Positions 32,770 through 42,001 of a stretch of 42,178 nucleotides of DNA are shown in pieces. The stretch's first letter is position 1; each line of letters starts with the position of its first letter. The translations under genes and the position numbers were made by a program. The stretch comes from Thermocrinis sp. GTDB taxonomy: Bacteria > Aquificota > Aquificia > Aquificales > Aquificaceae. The notes below the pieces were generated by a model, which was not told where the DNA came from, did no database searches, and saw only the letters and a program-made list of their open reading frames with translations. The stretch is from assembly GCA_009903855.1 (NCBI GenBank), contig WYEK01000085.1, positions 1 to 42,178 of the forward strand. Reading direction: 5' to 3'.

Positions 32770-32831
32770 CTCAGCGGCAGAGCGAGGCACTCGTAATGCC
32801 TAGGTCGTGGGTTCAAGTCCCACCGCCGGCT
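32760..32831 (+). tRNA. tRNA-Thr (anticodon CGT)
   Basis: GCCGGCG/CGCCGGC acceptor, GCTC..GAGC D arm, AGGCA-CTCGTAA-TGCCT anticodon arm, GTGGG-TTCAAGT-CCCAC T arm; no encoded CCA. Confidence 0.95.
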
Positions 32832-32847
32832 TGAGAAAGGAGAAAGA

Positions 32848-33291
32848 ATGCTCAGAGTGAAAATAAAAAGGTTTCCGCACGCAGAGGGCTTAGAACTGCC
32901 GTTTTATGCAACGCCGGGTTCTGTAGGCATGGACCTTTTATACGCAGGGTACGAAGAGGTGGTACTAAAGCCCTTTGAAAGAAGGCTCCTTCCCACCGGC
33001 ATAGCCATAGAACTGCCCGAAGGTTACGAAGCCCAAGTGCGTCCCAGAAGTGGGCTTGCCATAAAGCACGGTATAACCATCCTGAACGCCCCGGGCACCA
33101 TAGACAGCGACTACAGAGGGGAAATAAAGGTCATTCTTATAAACTTGGGCAACGAAGATTTTGTCATCCGTAGGGGAGACCGTATTGCCCAGTTGGTGGT
33201 TGCCCCGGTGGTTAAGGTACAGTGGGAAGAGGTTGAGGAGCTCACAGAGAGCCTTAGAGGTCCCAACGGCTTTGGCTCCACTGGGAGATAG
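32848..33291 (+). CDS. dut: dUTP diphosphatase
   Basis: [63 protein letters not shown]. Confidence 0.97.
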   Translation: MLRVKIKRFPHAEGLELPFYATPGSVGMDLLYAGYEEVVLKPFERRLLPTGIAIELPEGYEAQVRPRSGLAIKHGITILNAPGTIDSDYRGEIKVILINLGNEDFVIRRGDRIAQLVVAPVVKVQWEEVEELTESLRGPNGFGSTGR

Positions 33292-33295
33292 GTAA

Positions 33296-34483
33296 ATGGA
33301 AATTCATTATGTCTTTCTTTACCTTGCCATAATTCTTTTCAGCGCCCGAATAGTGGGAGATACCTTTGCAAAGTTTGGTCTTCCTGCGGTGCTTGGTGAG
33401 ATACTGGTGGGTGTTCTTCTCGGCAAGAGCGCCCTCGGGCTAATAGAGGTAAACCAAATCATAAAGGTCCTCGCGGAGCTTGGAGTGATCCTGTTGCTTT
33501 TCCAGGTGGGCTTAGAAGCAGACATACATCAGCTAAAAAAGGTGGGCATAAAAGCCTTCATTGTTGCTTCTGTGGGTGCCTTTACACCAATGCTCCTTGG
33601 CTTTTTGGTAGGCTATTATCTCTTGAACTTTCCCTTTTTAACCTCCCTTTTCTTAGGGGGGACCTTGACCGCTACGAGCATAGGGATTACGGTAGGAGTC
33701 CTGGAAAACTTGGGAAAGATGAAGGAAAGGTTTGCCCAAATAGTTTTGGGTGCGGCGGTCCTTGACGACATCTTTGGTGTGATCGTCTTGGCGGGGCTCT
33801 ACGAGCTTGCCAAGGAAGGGCAGGTGCATGTGGATGCCCTGCTGTTGCTCATTCTTTACATAGGCTCCTTTTTTATCTTTTCTCCCATATTGGCACAGAT
33901 TTTGGCGAGGGTTATACAGCTTCTTTCAAAAAAGCTGGGCACTATGGACTTTGTGCCTCCGGCAGTGCTCTCAATGGTTCTCTTCTTTGCCTTTTTAGCC
34001 CACGAGGTAGGCTCTCCCGAAATACTTGGTGCCTTCACCGCAGGTCTTGCCCTCTCAAGGCGTTTTGCCATTCCCTTTGCCCTGTTTTTGAAGACCGACG
34101 AGAAGATGGCGGAAAAGATAGAACATTCTATACTGCCTTTAGTTTGGGTGCTAACTCCTATATTCTTTGTCTACGTGGGTCTGCAATTGAACTTAAAAGC
34201 CATTGACTTTACCTCTGCCAAGTTTTGGACTTTGGCGTTGCTTTTAACACTCGTTGCAGTGGTAGGAAAAGTAATCTCAGGATTTTTTGTTAGAGTGCCA
34301 CTCAAGGAAAAGCTCTTGATCGGTTTTTCTATGCTCCCACGGGGTGAGGTGGGTCTCATCTTTGCGGAGTTTGGAAGGCAGGGGAAAATTTACGACGATA
34401 CCCTTTATGCGGTGGTGATCTTTGTGGTAGCAATAACCACTTTGATGTCTCCAGTAGCCCTTAAAATATTAGCCAGAAACTAA
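33296..34483 (+). CDS. CPA2-type cation:proton antiporter
   Basis: AKFGLPAVLGEILVGVLLGKSALGLI, LLLFQVGLEADIHQLKKVG, LGAAVLDDIFGVIVL. Confidence 0.9.
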   Translation: MEIHYVFLYLAIILFSARIVGDTFAKFGLPAVLGEILVGVLLGKSALGLIEVNQIIKVLAELGVILLLFQVGLEADIHQLKKVGIKAFIVASVGAFTPMLLGFLVGYYLLNFPFLTSLFLGGTLTATSIGITVGVLENLGKMKERFAQIVLGAAVLDDIFGVIVLAGLYELAKEGQVHVDALLLLILYIGSFFIFSPILAQILARVIQLLSKKLGTMDFVPPAVLSMVLFFAFLAHEVGSPEILGAFTAGLALSRRFAIPFALFLKTDEKMAEKIEHSILPLVWVLTPIFFVYVGLQLNLKAIDFTSAKFWTLALLLTLVAVVGKVISGFFVRVPLKEKLLIGFSMLPRGEVGLIFAEFGRQGKIYDDTLYAVVIFVVAITTLMSPVALKILARN

Positions 34484-34486
34484 GCT

Positions 34487-35887
34487 ATGGTGGTTAGTAG
34501 GTTTGCACCGAGCCCTACGGGTTATTTACACCTTGGCAACGCAAGGACCGCCATTTTCAGCTACCTATTTGCAAGGCATCACGGAGGAAAGTTCATCCTA
34601 CGCATAGAGGACACGGACAGGGAAAGGTCATCCAAAGAGTTTGAAGAAATGCTCCTTAAGGACTTAGAGTGGCTTGGCATAGAGTGGGATGAGTTTTACA
34701 GGCAGTCCGAAAGGTTTGATATATACAAAGAGTACGCCCAAAAGTTAATTGAGTCCGGATGGGCTTATCCCTGCGTATGCACACCGGAGGAGTTGGAGGA
34801 GGAAAGAAAAAAAGCAGAGGAAAAGGGCATTCCCTACAGATACTCGGGCAAATGCAGGCATATGAGCCTTGAGGATGTTAAAGGCAAAGGAATACCCTAC
34901 ACCATAAGGTTTAGAGTTCCAGAGGGAGAGGTGATAACCTTTGAGGACCTTATAAAAGGACCTATATCCATAAGCGTGGATGACTTTGGAGACTTTGTGA
35001 TCGTCAGGAGCGACGGAAGCCCGGTCTATAACTTTGTGGTGGTGGTGGATGATGCCCTGATGGGCGTTAGCCATGTGATAAGGGGGGAAGACCACATTCC
35101 AAACACACCTAAGCAAATACTCATATACCGTGCTCTGGGCTTTGAAGTTCCCAAGTTTGCCCACTTGCCCGTGATCCTCGGACCAGACAGAAGCAAGCTC
35201 TCCAAAAGGCACGGCGCGGTCTCCGTAAAAAACTACCGAGAGGAGGGCTTTTTGCCGCAGGCTATGTTTAACTACCTTTGCCTTTTGGGATGGTCCCCGC
35301 CAGAGGAAGGAAGGGAGGTCTACTCAAAGGAGGAACTGATTAAGCTCTTTGACCTAAAGGATGTCAACGACTCTCCTGCTGTTTTTGACGCCCAAAAGCT
35401 AAGGTGGATGAACGGAGTGTATATAAGAGAAGTTCTGAGCCTTGAGGAGCTTGCAAAGGAGCTCACTCCTTTCCTTGAGAGGGCGGGATATTCCTTTGAC
35501 AAAGACTATCTTTTAAAGGTCCTGCAGAGGGCTAGAGATGCCTTTGAAACCCTCTCGGAGGCGGTGGATAGACTAAAACCCTTCTTTGTGGATGAGGTGG
35601 AATATTCAGAGCAAGCAAAGGGAGTTTTAGAAAATCAGACCGCCGTGCAAGTCCTAGAGTATGTGCTTTTAAAGTTAGAGGGGGAGGAACTGAGCGGACA
35701 GAAGATCAAAGAGATCGCCAAGATGGCCCAGAAGGAGCTTGGGATAAAGCCCAAGGATTTTTGGCATACACTGAGGGCAGTTTTAACGGGAGAGTTGGAG
35801 GGTGTTGGAGTAGATGTTCTATGCGATGTTTTGCCAAAGGATAGGTTTATAAAAAGGGTGGAAAGGGCACTGAAAAGCCTTCAGTAG
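34487..35887 (+). CDS. gltX: Glutamyl-tRNA synthetase
   Basis: RFAPSPTGYLHLGNARTAIFSYLFAR, RSKLSKRHGAVSV. Confidence 0.97.
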   Translation: MVVSRFAPSPTGYLHLGNARTAIFSYLFARHHGGKFILRIEDTDRERSSKEFEEMLLKDLEWLGIEWDEFYRQSERFDIYKEYAQKLIESGWAYPCVCTPEELEEERKKAEEKGIPYRYSGKCRHMSLEDVKGKGIPYTIRFRVPEGEVITFEDLIKGPISISVDDFGDFVIVRSDGSPVYNFVVVVDDALMGVSHVIRGEDHIPNTPKQILIYRALGFEVPKFAHLPVILGPDRSKLSKRHGAVSVKNYREEGFLPQAMFNYLCLLGWSPPEEGREVYSKEELIKLFDLKDVNDSPAVFDAQKLRWMNGVYIREVLSLEELAKELTPFLERAGYSFDKDYLLKVLQRARDAFETLSEAVDRLKPFFVDEVEYSEQAKGVLENQTAVQVLEYVLLKLEGEELSGQKIKEIAKMAQKELGIKPKDFWHTLRAVLTGELEGVGVDVLCDVLPKDRFIKRVERALKSLQ

Positions 35888-35891
35888 CTCC

Positions 35892-36914
35892 TCATTGGGT
35901 GGGCACCTGGATAACTATAAACTCTGCCCTCCTGTTGGTTAGCCTGCCTATGGGCGTAGTGTTCTCTGCGATGTATTTTTCCTTTCCAAAGCCCACCACC
36001 TGTATCCTCTCAGGCTTTATGCCCTCCTTTACTAAAAAGTCTTTAACCGCCATAGCCCTCTTCAATGCAAGCTTTTGGTTGTAGACCTTGGTGCCTATAT
36101 CATCCGTGTAGCCTTCAATCCTTAGGTTTATGTTGGGATTTTCCTTCAGCACCTTTGCCACCTCTTTGAGTAGTGGTATGTATTCTCTCTTTATGTCCGC
36201 CTTATTAAAGTCAAAGTGTATCCTCGCACGCACCATAAGGGGTTCTTCCGCTTTTGCAGGTTCCTGCGGTTCTACTGGCTTTTGGACGACGGGCTCTTGA
36301 GGTTCTGCTTGGGCGACGGGAAGTTCTACTTTACCCGTATAACAAACCAAGGACTGTTTTTTTGCTACTTCCACCTTCTCTTTGGCAAGCAAATAGTTGG
36401 AAAGGAAACTATCGTACAAAGACTGCACAAGAGATGCCTTAGGTCTTTCTTTTGAAAGCTCATGGGCTAAACCTTCATAGTAGGCTTCTGCGTTAGCCAA
36501 CTCTTTGGGTGCACAATTGAAAGCCTTTTCTTCCCTTATTTTTTGCAAGTTAGCATAGATGGCTTTTAGGTCTATAGTAGGCTTTACTTCCTTAGAGGGC
36601 AGCTCAGGTTCCGAAAGCTTGTCTAACTCCGCCGAACCTTCTATAGATTTGGAGGCGGAGTTCATGCTCTTTATGGTAAAGATCTTTGAGCTAATTTCCT
36701 CCATTTCGCTGGCAAAGAGAACAGAAAGGTCTCTATAGGCCCTCGCCTTTTCAAAGTGGTATGGAGACTTTTCTCTTCCTCCCGCCTTATAAGCTACCTC
36801 TATCAACCTTTGGGATTCTGCAATACCTTCAGATACCCTAAAATCCATTTGCTGTGCAGAGGCACTGAACATTATTGCCACAGTAAGAACCTTTAAAATC
36901 GTAATATTTTTCAT
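35892..36914 (-). CDS. OmpA-family outer membrane protein
   Basis: Signal-like N-terminus; C-terminal IHFDFNKADIKREYIPLLKEVAKVLKENPNINLRIEGYTDDIGTKVYNQKLALKRA. Confidence 0.9.
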   Translation of the reverse strand: MKNITILKVLTVAIMFSASAQQMDFRVSEGIAESQRLIEVAYKAGGREKSPYHFEKARAYRDLSVLFASEMEEISSKIFTIKSMNSASKSIEGSAELDKLSEPELPSKEVKPTIDLKAIYANLQKIREEKAFNCAPKELANAEAYYEGLAHELSKERPKASLVQSLYDSFLSNYLLAKEKVEVAKKQSLVCYTGKVELPVAQAEPQEPVVQKPVEPQEPAKAEEPLMVRARIHFDFNKADIKREYIPLLKEVAKVLKENPNINLRIEGYTDDIGTKVYNQKLALKRAMAVKDFLVKEGIKPERIQVVGFGKEKYIAENTTPIGRLTNRRAEFIVIQVPTQ

Positions 36915-36974
36915 CTTCCTCCTCCTTATTTTAAGTAGCTATTATAAATCCTCCTATTAAAATATTACTCGCTC

Positions 36975-38459
36975 ATGAAAAACTTTTACGCAAATCTTTT
37001 CGCCTTTTTGTTGCTGTGGGTAGCCTCTGTGGGAATTGTCTTTTACAAACCTGTAAATCTTGGGTTGGACCTAAGGGGTGGTGTATCTATACTGCTACAG
37101 CCAGACCTTTCTTATGCCTTGGAACAGGAATATCAAAGGCTGAGTAAGGATCTATACGATAAACTGAGGGAGGAGAGCGTTCCCGTGCTTGATGTTTTGG
37201 CAAGTAAAGAGGGTATAAAGGTAGAGCTTTTGGAGGACGCTAACATAGAGCAGGTTATCCAAAAGCACTTCCCACGCCTTGAGATAAAGGAGAGGGGCAA
37301 AGGTTATGTCTTGCTTGCCCTAAAGGAGCAGGAGGTATCTGCCCTAAGGGAAGGAATCATGAGCCAAACCATTGAAGTGCTGAGGAAAAGAATAGATGAA
37401 CTGGGAGTGGTTCAACCGGTTATTACCAAGGTGGGGCAGGATAGGGTTCTGGTGGAACTACCGGGTATTTTGGATTTGGAGAGGGCGAAGTCTGTTATAG
37501 GAAAAACCGCCCTCTTGGAGCTAAAGCTGGTAGTTGATGTGGGCAGTAAAGAAGACCTTGAAAAAAAACTAACACCAGATTTGGAGCTACTTCCTTCAAG
37601 GGACAATACCCAGTGGTTTTTGGTGGAAAAGACAGCGGTTATAACGGGGGCGGACCTAAAGACCGCCTACACCTCTCAGGATGAGTTTGGAAGACCTGCG
37701 GTTAGCTTTGAGCTAACAGACGAAACCGCAAAGAGGTTTGGAGAAGTTACAGAAAAAAACATAGGCAGAGCCCTTGCCATAGTGTTGGATAAAAGGGTAA
37801 TTTCCGCACCGGTTATAAGAAGCAGAATAACCAGCATGGGGCAGATAACTGGGCAATTTACCTTGGACGACGCAAAGGAGCTTGCCATTGTGCTTAGGGC
37901 TGGTGCCCTTCCCACAAAGGTTGATTTCTTGCAGGAGAGTGTTATAGGGCCAAGCCTTGGTAGGGATGCTATAGAGCAAGGGATAAAGGCTGGTGTTTTG
38001 GGCTTTGTACTCTTAGCCCTTTTGCTTTTATTCAGATACAAGACTGCGGGCTTAACCGCCAACCTTTCTATAATCCTCAACGCCCTTATGCTATGGGCTG
38101 GCATGGTTCTTTTGGGTGCAACCTTAACATTGCCCGGCATTGCGGGGATAATACTGAACATGGGAATAGCGGTAGATTCCAACGTGCTGATCTTTGAAAG
38201 GGTAAAGGAAGAGCTAAGGCTTGGAAACAGCATAAGAAAGGCAATAGAGCTTGGCTACAGGAGAACTTTGAGCGCAGTCTTTGATACCCACATAACACTT
38301 TTGGTTGCAGCGCTAATACTCTTTCAGTTTGGCAGTGGTCCAGTAAAGGGCTTTGCCACCACCTTAACCCTTGGAACCATAGCTTCTTTTCTGTCAAACG
38401 TGTATTTTGCCAAGTTTCTTCTTGAACTCCTATACAAACTAAAAGCTTTCAGAATATGA
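36975..38459 (+). CDS. secD: Protein translocase subunit SecD
   Basis: LGLDLRGGVSILLQ, VLRKRIDELGVVQPVITKVGQDRVLVELPGI, GIAVDSNVLIFERVKEELR. Confidence 0.97.
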   Translation: MKNFYANLFAFLLLWVASVGIVFYKPVNLGLDLRGGVSILLQPDLSYALEQEYQRLSKDLYDKLREESVPVLDVLASKEGIKVELLEDANIEQVIQKHFPRLEIKERGKGYVLLALKEQEVSALREGIMSQTIEVLRKRIDELGVVQPVITKVGQDRVLVELPGILDLERAKSVIGKTALLELKLVVDVGSKEDLEKKLTPDLELLPSRDNTQWFLVEKTAVITGADLKTAYTSQDEFGRPAVSFELTDETAKRFGEVTEKNIGRALAIVLDKRVISAPVIRSRITSMGQITGQFTLDDAKELAIVLRAGALPTKVDFLQESVIGPSLGRDAIEQGIKAGVLGFVLLALLLLFRYKTAGLTANLSIILNALMLWAGMVLLGATLTLPGIAGIILNMGIAVDSNVLIFERVKEELRLGNSIRKAIELGYRRTLSAVFDTHITLLVAALILFQFGSGPVKGFATTLTLGTIASFLSNVYFAKFLLELLYKLKAFRI

Positions 38460-38466
38460 AAATAGT

Positions 38467-39465
38467 ATGAGTTCTACCCAAAGAAAAATAATACTTGGTC
38501 TGCTCTTTCTCTCAATCTTAGTCTTTGGCGGAACTGCCGGCTACATGATCATAGAGGGTGCTTCTTTCCTCGATGCCCTATTTATGACGGTTATTACCCT
38601 GACAACCATAGGTTACAGTGAGCACGTTCCTCTTTCTAAAACTGGCATGGTTTTTACAATGATACTTGCAATAAGCGGTGTGGGCTTTTTCTTTTACATC
38701 TTTTCCATAATTGGAGATATAATTGCAACATCCACATTGGAGATCTTTTCGGGAAAGAGGATGGAAGGACAGATAGCCAAGTTAAAAGACCATTGTATTC
38801 TGTGTGGTTTTGGAAGGGTTGGCAAGCATGTTTATGAATTTCTGAGCCCTGAACTACCGGTGGTGGTTATAGAAAAGGACCCTGAAAAAATAGAAGAACT
38901 CCAGAGCAAGAATATTCTGCATATCCAAGGGGACGCCACCTTAGAAGAAACCCTCCTTAAAGCGGGCATAGAAAGGGCTAAATACCTTGTGGCTACCCTT
39001 GGAGAGGATGCCCTCAACCTTTATGTGGTTATAACCGCCAGAAGCCTAAATCCTGATATATACATAGTAAGCAGGGCGAACGAGCATGGTGTGGAGAAAA
39101 AGCTTTATCAGGTTGGCGCAAACAGGGTTTTCTCCATCTATCATACGGGCGCGCGAAAGATCGCCCTTTCTGTCTTAAAACCAAACGTGGTAGATTTCAT
39201 AGATGTGGCCTATCCGGAAGTACTCTCGGACTTGGAAATAGAGGAGGTTAAGGTTTCAGAAACGTCCAGCTTGGTAGGAAAAACCATAGAGCAAAGTCAG
39301 ATAAGACCAAAGTTGAACGTGGTAATTCTTGCCATAAGGAGAAAAACGGGAGAGATGCTGTTCAACCCAGGACCCTCTACCCTAATTCAGGATGGGGACA
39401 TACTGATCGTGTTTGGTGAAAGGAGAAAACTGGACCTGTTAAGCGACGTTGCGGGTGGTAAGTAA
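38467..39465 (+). CDS. Potassium channel with RCK/TrkA-N and TrkA-C domains
   Basis: TLTTIGYSEHVPLS filter, CGFGRVGKHVYEFL, C-terminal VGKTIEQSQIRPKLNVVILAIRR. Confidence 0.92.
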   Translation: MSSTQRKIILGLLFLSILVFGGTAGYMIIEGASFLDALFMTVITLTTIGYSEHVPLSKTGMVFTMILAISGVGFFFYIFSIIGDIIATSTLEIFSGKRMEGQIAKLKDHCILCGFGRVGKHVYEFLSPELPVVVIEKDPEKIEELQSKNILHIQGDATLEETLLKAGIERAKYLVATLGEDALNLYVVITARSLNPDIYIVSRANEHGVEKKLYQVGANRVFSIYHTGARKIALSVLKPNVVDFIDVAYPEVLSDLEIEEVKVSETSSLVGKTIEQSQIRPKLNVVILAIRRKTGEMLFNPGPSTLIQDGDILIVFGERRKLDLLSDVAGGK

Positions 39466-39477
39466 AGGCAAAGACTG

Positions 39478-39496
39478 TTCTAAAAATACAAACCCA
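39478..39496 (+). repeat. Dispersed repeat fragment E, left-end type
   Basis: TTCTAAAAATACAAACCCA versus TTCTAAAATACACCCA of copy B. Confidence 0.3.
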
Positions 39497-39531
39497 TTGA
39501 CACAGAAAGGTATTTCCTCTAAAATCTAAGC

Positions 39532-41103
39532 TTGATGTTTGTTAGCCTACAGTTTAAGCTTGAACTAAGAAAGGAAGACAAAGAAAAACTCATAAAGCTT
39601 ATGCGTAAGCAATCCTCCGCCATTCGTGTAGCATACAATATGCTAAAGGAGTTGGAAAAAGAAAAAACAAAAAACCCACATGCCCAAATATACCAAAGAC
39701 TAAGACAGTTATTCCCTGACCTGCCAACAAAATACATTGACTCAGCTATTTACAAAGCTAAACAATATCCCACAAACAAAACAGTTGTGTTTGGAGGCAA
39801 AAGACTTTTTGAAAAGCTTTGCAAAAATCATCTTTCAGGAAAGGCGAGAGAAAAACTTAAAAAGCAGTGGAGAGAACTAAGACAAGGAACTCTTATAAGC
39901 ATCGGGTCAAAGGCAGACAAAGGAAACAGACTAATGAGATTTGAAGACCTAAACGGACAGCTACACCTTAGGATTACCACAGGAAACAGAGAATTTATCT
40001 ACGCCAAAGTGTTAAGAGAACCAAGCAACAGCAAAGACAAGTGGCTCACCTTTATGACTATGCTTTTAGAAAGCTGGAAAACTCAAAGCTATTTCCCTTA
40101 TACAGTGGAATTAAAGCTAAGGAATGGAGAGGTTTATGGAAGCGTATCCTTTGAAATCCCAACGCCTGAAGTTAGATACACAAAAGAAAACGGAGTAATA
40201 GCCATAGATACAAACGCATCACCCATCCACTTAGCCATGGCGGAAGTCTCAAAAACTGGAGAACTACTAAGCTATCAGACTATTAGCCTACACCACCTTT
40301 TAGGACTTTCTCAAAACAGCAAAGACTACCAAGAGTGGATATTAGCACATCAGATAGTGAATTTGGCTGTTGAGAAAGGTAAAGCGATAGCCATAGAGAA
40401 CCTAAAGAAACTCAAAAAAGGAATGCGTGGGGATGGGAAAGCTAAGCTAAGAAAAAGACTTCACAACTGGAATGCCAAAAAGTTTTTGCAAAAGCTAAAG
40501 AGGGTTGCAATGTTAAAGGGAGTGGAATTAGTAGAAGTCAATCCTGCTTACACATCAATTATAGGCATGCTAAAGTATGCACCACAGTTGAACATAGACA
40601 AGGACATAGCGGGTGCTTATGCGATAGGAAGGAGTGCTTTAGGATTTAAAGAGGACATGCCTGAGAATTACGAGAAGCTTCTGAAGGACAAAGCATATCT
40701 AGAGTTTGCACTGAAAAGGTATGAAGAGAGAGAAAAAGAACTTAGAGAACTTATAGAGAAGGAAACTAACGAGTATAAGAGAAATGCCTTAGAAAGCAAA
40801 CTAAGGAGTGTAGAGGATGCGAGGAAACTTTTAGCTAATCTCATACAAAGCCTTCAGAGTGAGCCAAGCGGATGTGAGGGAGCCGATGGAAGGAATCCCG
40901 AGCGGGGAAGGGTAGCAAAAACTACCCTTCAAAGTGCTTGGCAAGTTCTGAAGGTAGCCCTCCTCTTCCCTATCCTTGGAAGGGTCTTACCAAGAGACCT
41001 TTCTCCTCTGAAGCCCGTGTTGGTGGAAGGGGTGTGGAATAGGGTGAGGAGTAGGTTAGTTCCCTTAGAGGCTGGGGGGACGGTCCTGATGAAGGATTTT
41101 TAA
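39532..41103 (+). CDS. tnpB: TnpB-like RNA-guided endonuclease/transposase accessory protein
   Basis: RuvC-like GVIAIDTNASPIHLAMAEVS, GKAIAIENLKKLKKG, VELVEVNPAYTSIIGMLKYAP...DIAGAYAIGRSALGF; no CxxC pair between motifs. Confidence 0.88.
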   Translation: MMFVSLQFKLELRKEDKEKLIKLMRKQSSAIRVAYNMLKELEKEKTKNPHAQIYQRLRQLFPDLPTKYIDSAIYKAKQYPTNKTVVFGGKRLFEKLCKNHLSGKAREKLKKQWRELRQGTLISIGSKADKGNRLMRFEDLNGQLHLRITTGNREFIYAKVLREPSNSKDKWLTFMTMLLESWKTQSYFPYTVELKLRNGEVYGSVSFEIPTPEVRYTKENGVIAIDTNASPIHLAMAEVSKTGELLSYQTISLHHLLGLSQNSKDYQEWILAHQIVNLAVEKGKAIAIENLKKLKKGMRGDGKAKLRKRLHNWNAKKFLQKLKRVAMLKGVELVEVNPAYTSIIGMLKYAPQLNIDKDIAGAYAIGRSALGFKEDMPENYEKLLKDKAYLEFALKRYEEREKELRELIEKETNEYKRNALESKLRSVEDARKLLANLIQSLQSEPSGCEGADGRNPERGRVAKTTLQSAWQVLKVALLFPILGRVLPRDLSPLKPVLVEGVWNRVRSRLVPLEAGGTVLMKDF

Positions 41104-41105
41104 AA
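40861..41105 (+). ncRNA. Candidate omega-RNA scaffold overlapping the tnpB 3' coding region
   Basis: Contains GAAGGGTAG-CAAAAA-CTACCCTTC (9-bp stem, 40907-40930) and further short inverted repeats; position matches known TnpB guide RNAs. Confidence 0.4.
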
Positions 41106-41114
41106 TAGCCTCAG
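41083..41114 (+). repeat. Dispersed repeat copy C at the tnpB 3' end
   Basis: GTCCTGATGAAGGATTTTTAAAATAGCCTCAG. Confidence 0.45.
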
Positions 41115-41143
41115 TTAGCTATGTAGGGATTAAAATTAACTCT

Positions 41144-42001
41144 GTGCTGGAGTTAAGAGAAAGGGACAAACTTGAAAGCCTGTTTTTGGAAGTTTTGGAG
41201 GATCAAAGCAAAAGGGAACTACTGCTTTATTTACTTTGCTATATTCAGCTTGTAAAAAAAGAGGGGAATTTTTCAATTGGCTTGGATCAGTTCTTGGGCT
41301 GTGCTTACAGGAGCTTCAGGGCAAGTAGAAGCCAGTGGAAGGATGTTTTGGTGGAGCTAAACCTACTTAAGATCACCGACATATACGGGAATGTGTACGT
41401 AGGGAAGGATATTTACAAGCTACAGGAGGACAACCTGCTCTTTGTGAGCCTGTATGAGCAATATTTAGAGGATTTCTACGGCTTTTCAAACAGGGTAGTT
41501 AAGTATTGGAGTATAGCCCACAAGCTTAGCTACAGTAAGCTATGGAACTCTCAAGACGCCATCCATCTGGGTGTTTATATCTTCAACGAGGAGCTTTATG
41601 AGGAGTACATGCACTACTCGGAGTTGCAGAAAGAAAGGTTCAGAAAGGATGCAATCTTTTTTGAGGTTCTTGAAAAGGCGGTTAAAGGAACAACCATCCA
41701 AGATTGTGCCAAATGTTGGTGGGAAGCCTTAGAGCTAACAAAGAAGCTTCCCGATGTGTATTATGGCGTTGATGTGGAAAAGCTCAGGAAGAGCTTGGAG
41801 AACAACTGGAGAAGGTGTCAAAAGGGAAAAAAGGTGGAAAAGGTCAAAGTGGAGTTTGTAAAACAAACAAAGGGAAAAGGTCTTTGGAGGTATTTAAAGG
41901 ACACTATAACAAGGCTTTACAGACGCTTAGTGCGCAAGGGACCTTGGAACATAACCCTAAAAGAAGAGTGTTTAAGGGAACGCCCGAGATTGAATGTTTA
42001 A
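41144..42001 (+). CDS. Hypothetical protein, GTG start
   Basis: 285-aa ORF overlapping the next ORF by 8 bp; family not recognised. Confidence 0.6.
   Translation: MLELRERDKLESLFLEVLEDQSKRELLLYLLCYIQLVKKEGNFSIGLDQFLGCAYRSFRASRSQWKDVLVELNLLKITDIYGNVYVGKDIYKLQEDNLLFVSLYEQYLEDFYGFSNRVVKYWSIAHKLSYSKLWNSQDAIHLGVYIFNEELYEEYMHYSELQKERFRKDAIFFEVLEKAVKGTTIQDCAKCWWEALELTKKLPDVYYGVDVEKLRKSLENNWRRCQKGKKVEKVKVEFVKQTKGKGLWRYLKDTITRLYRRLVRKGPWNITLKEECLRERPRLNV

Larger units (their letters stand above)
39478..41114 (+). mobile_element. Candidate IS200/IS605-type element carrying only tnpB (no tnpA); boundaries tentative
   Basis: TnpB ORF flanked by short motifs that recur elsewhere in the window. Confidence 0.4.

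Noticed and set aside
34745-35212. 155-aa minus ORF inside gltX
   Set aside because: Antisense shadow of a conserved synthetase.
37676-38233. 185-aa minus ORF inside secD
   Set aside because: Antisense to conserved SecD; no coding signature of its own.
41083-41105. CTGATGA/CTGACGA in copies C and D as a hammerhead ribozyme core or C/D box
   Set aside because: No following GAAA core strand or cleavage-site stem, and no paired D box; the shared sequence is better explained as a repeat.
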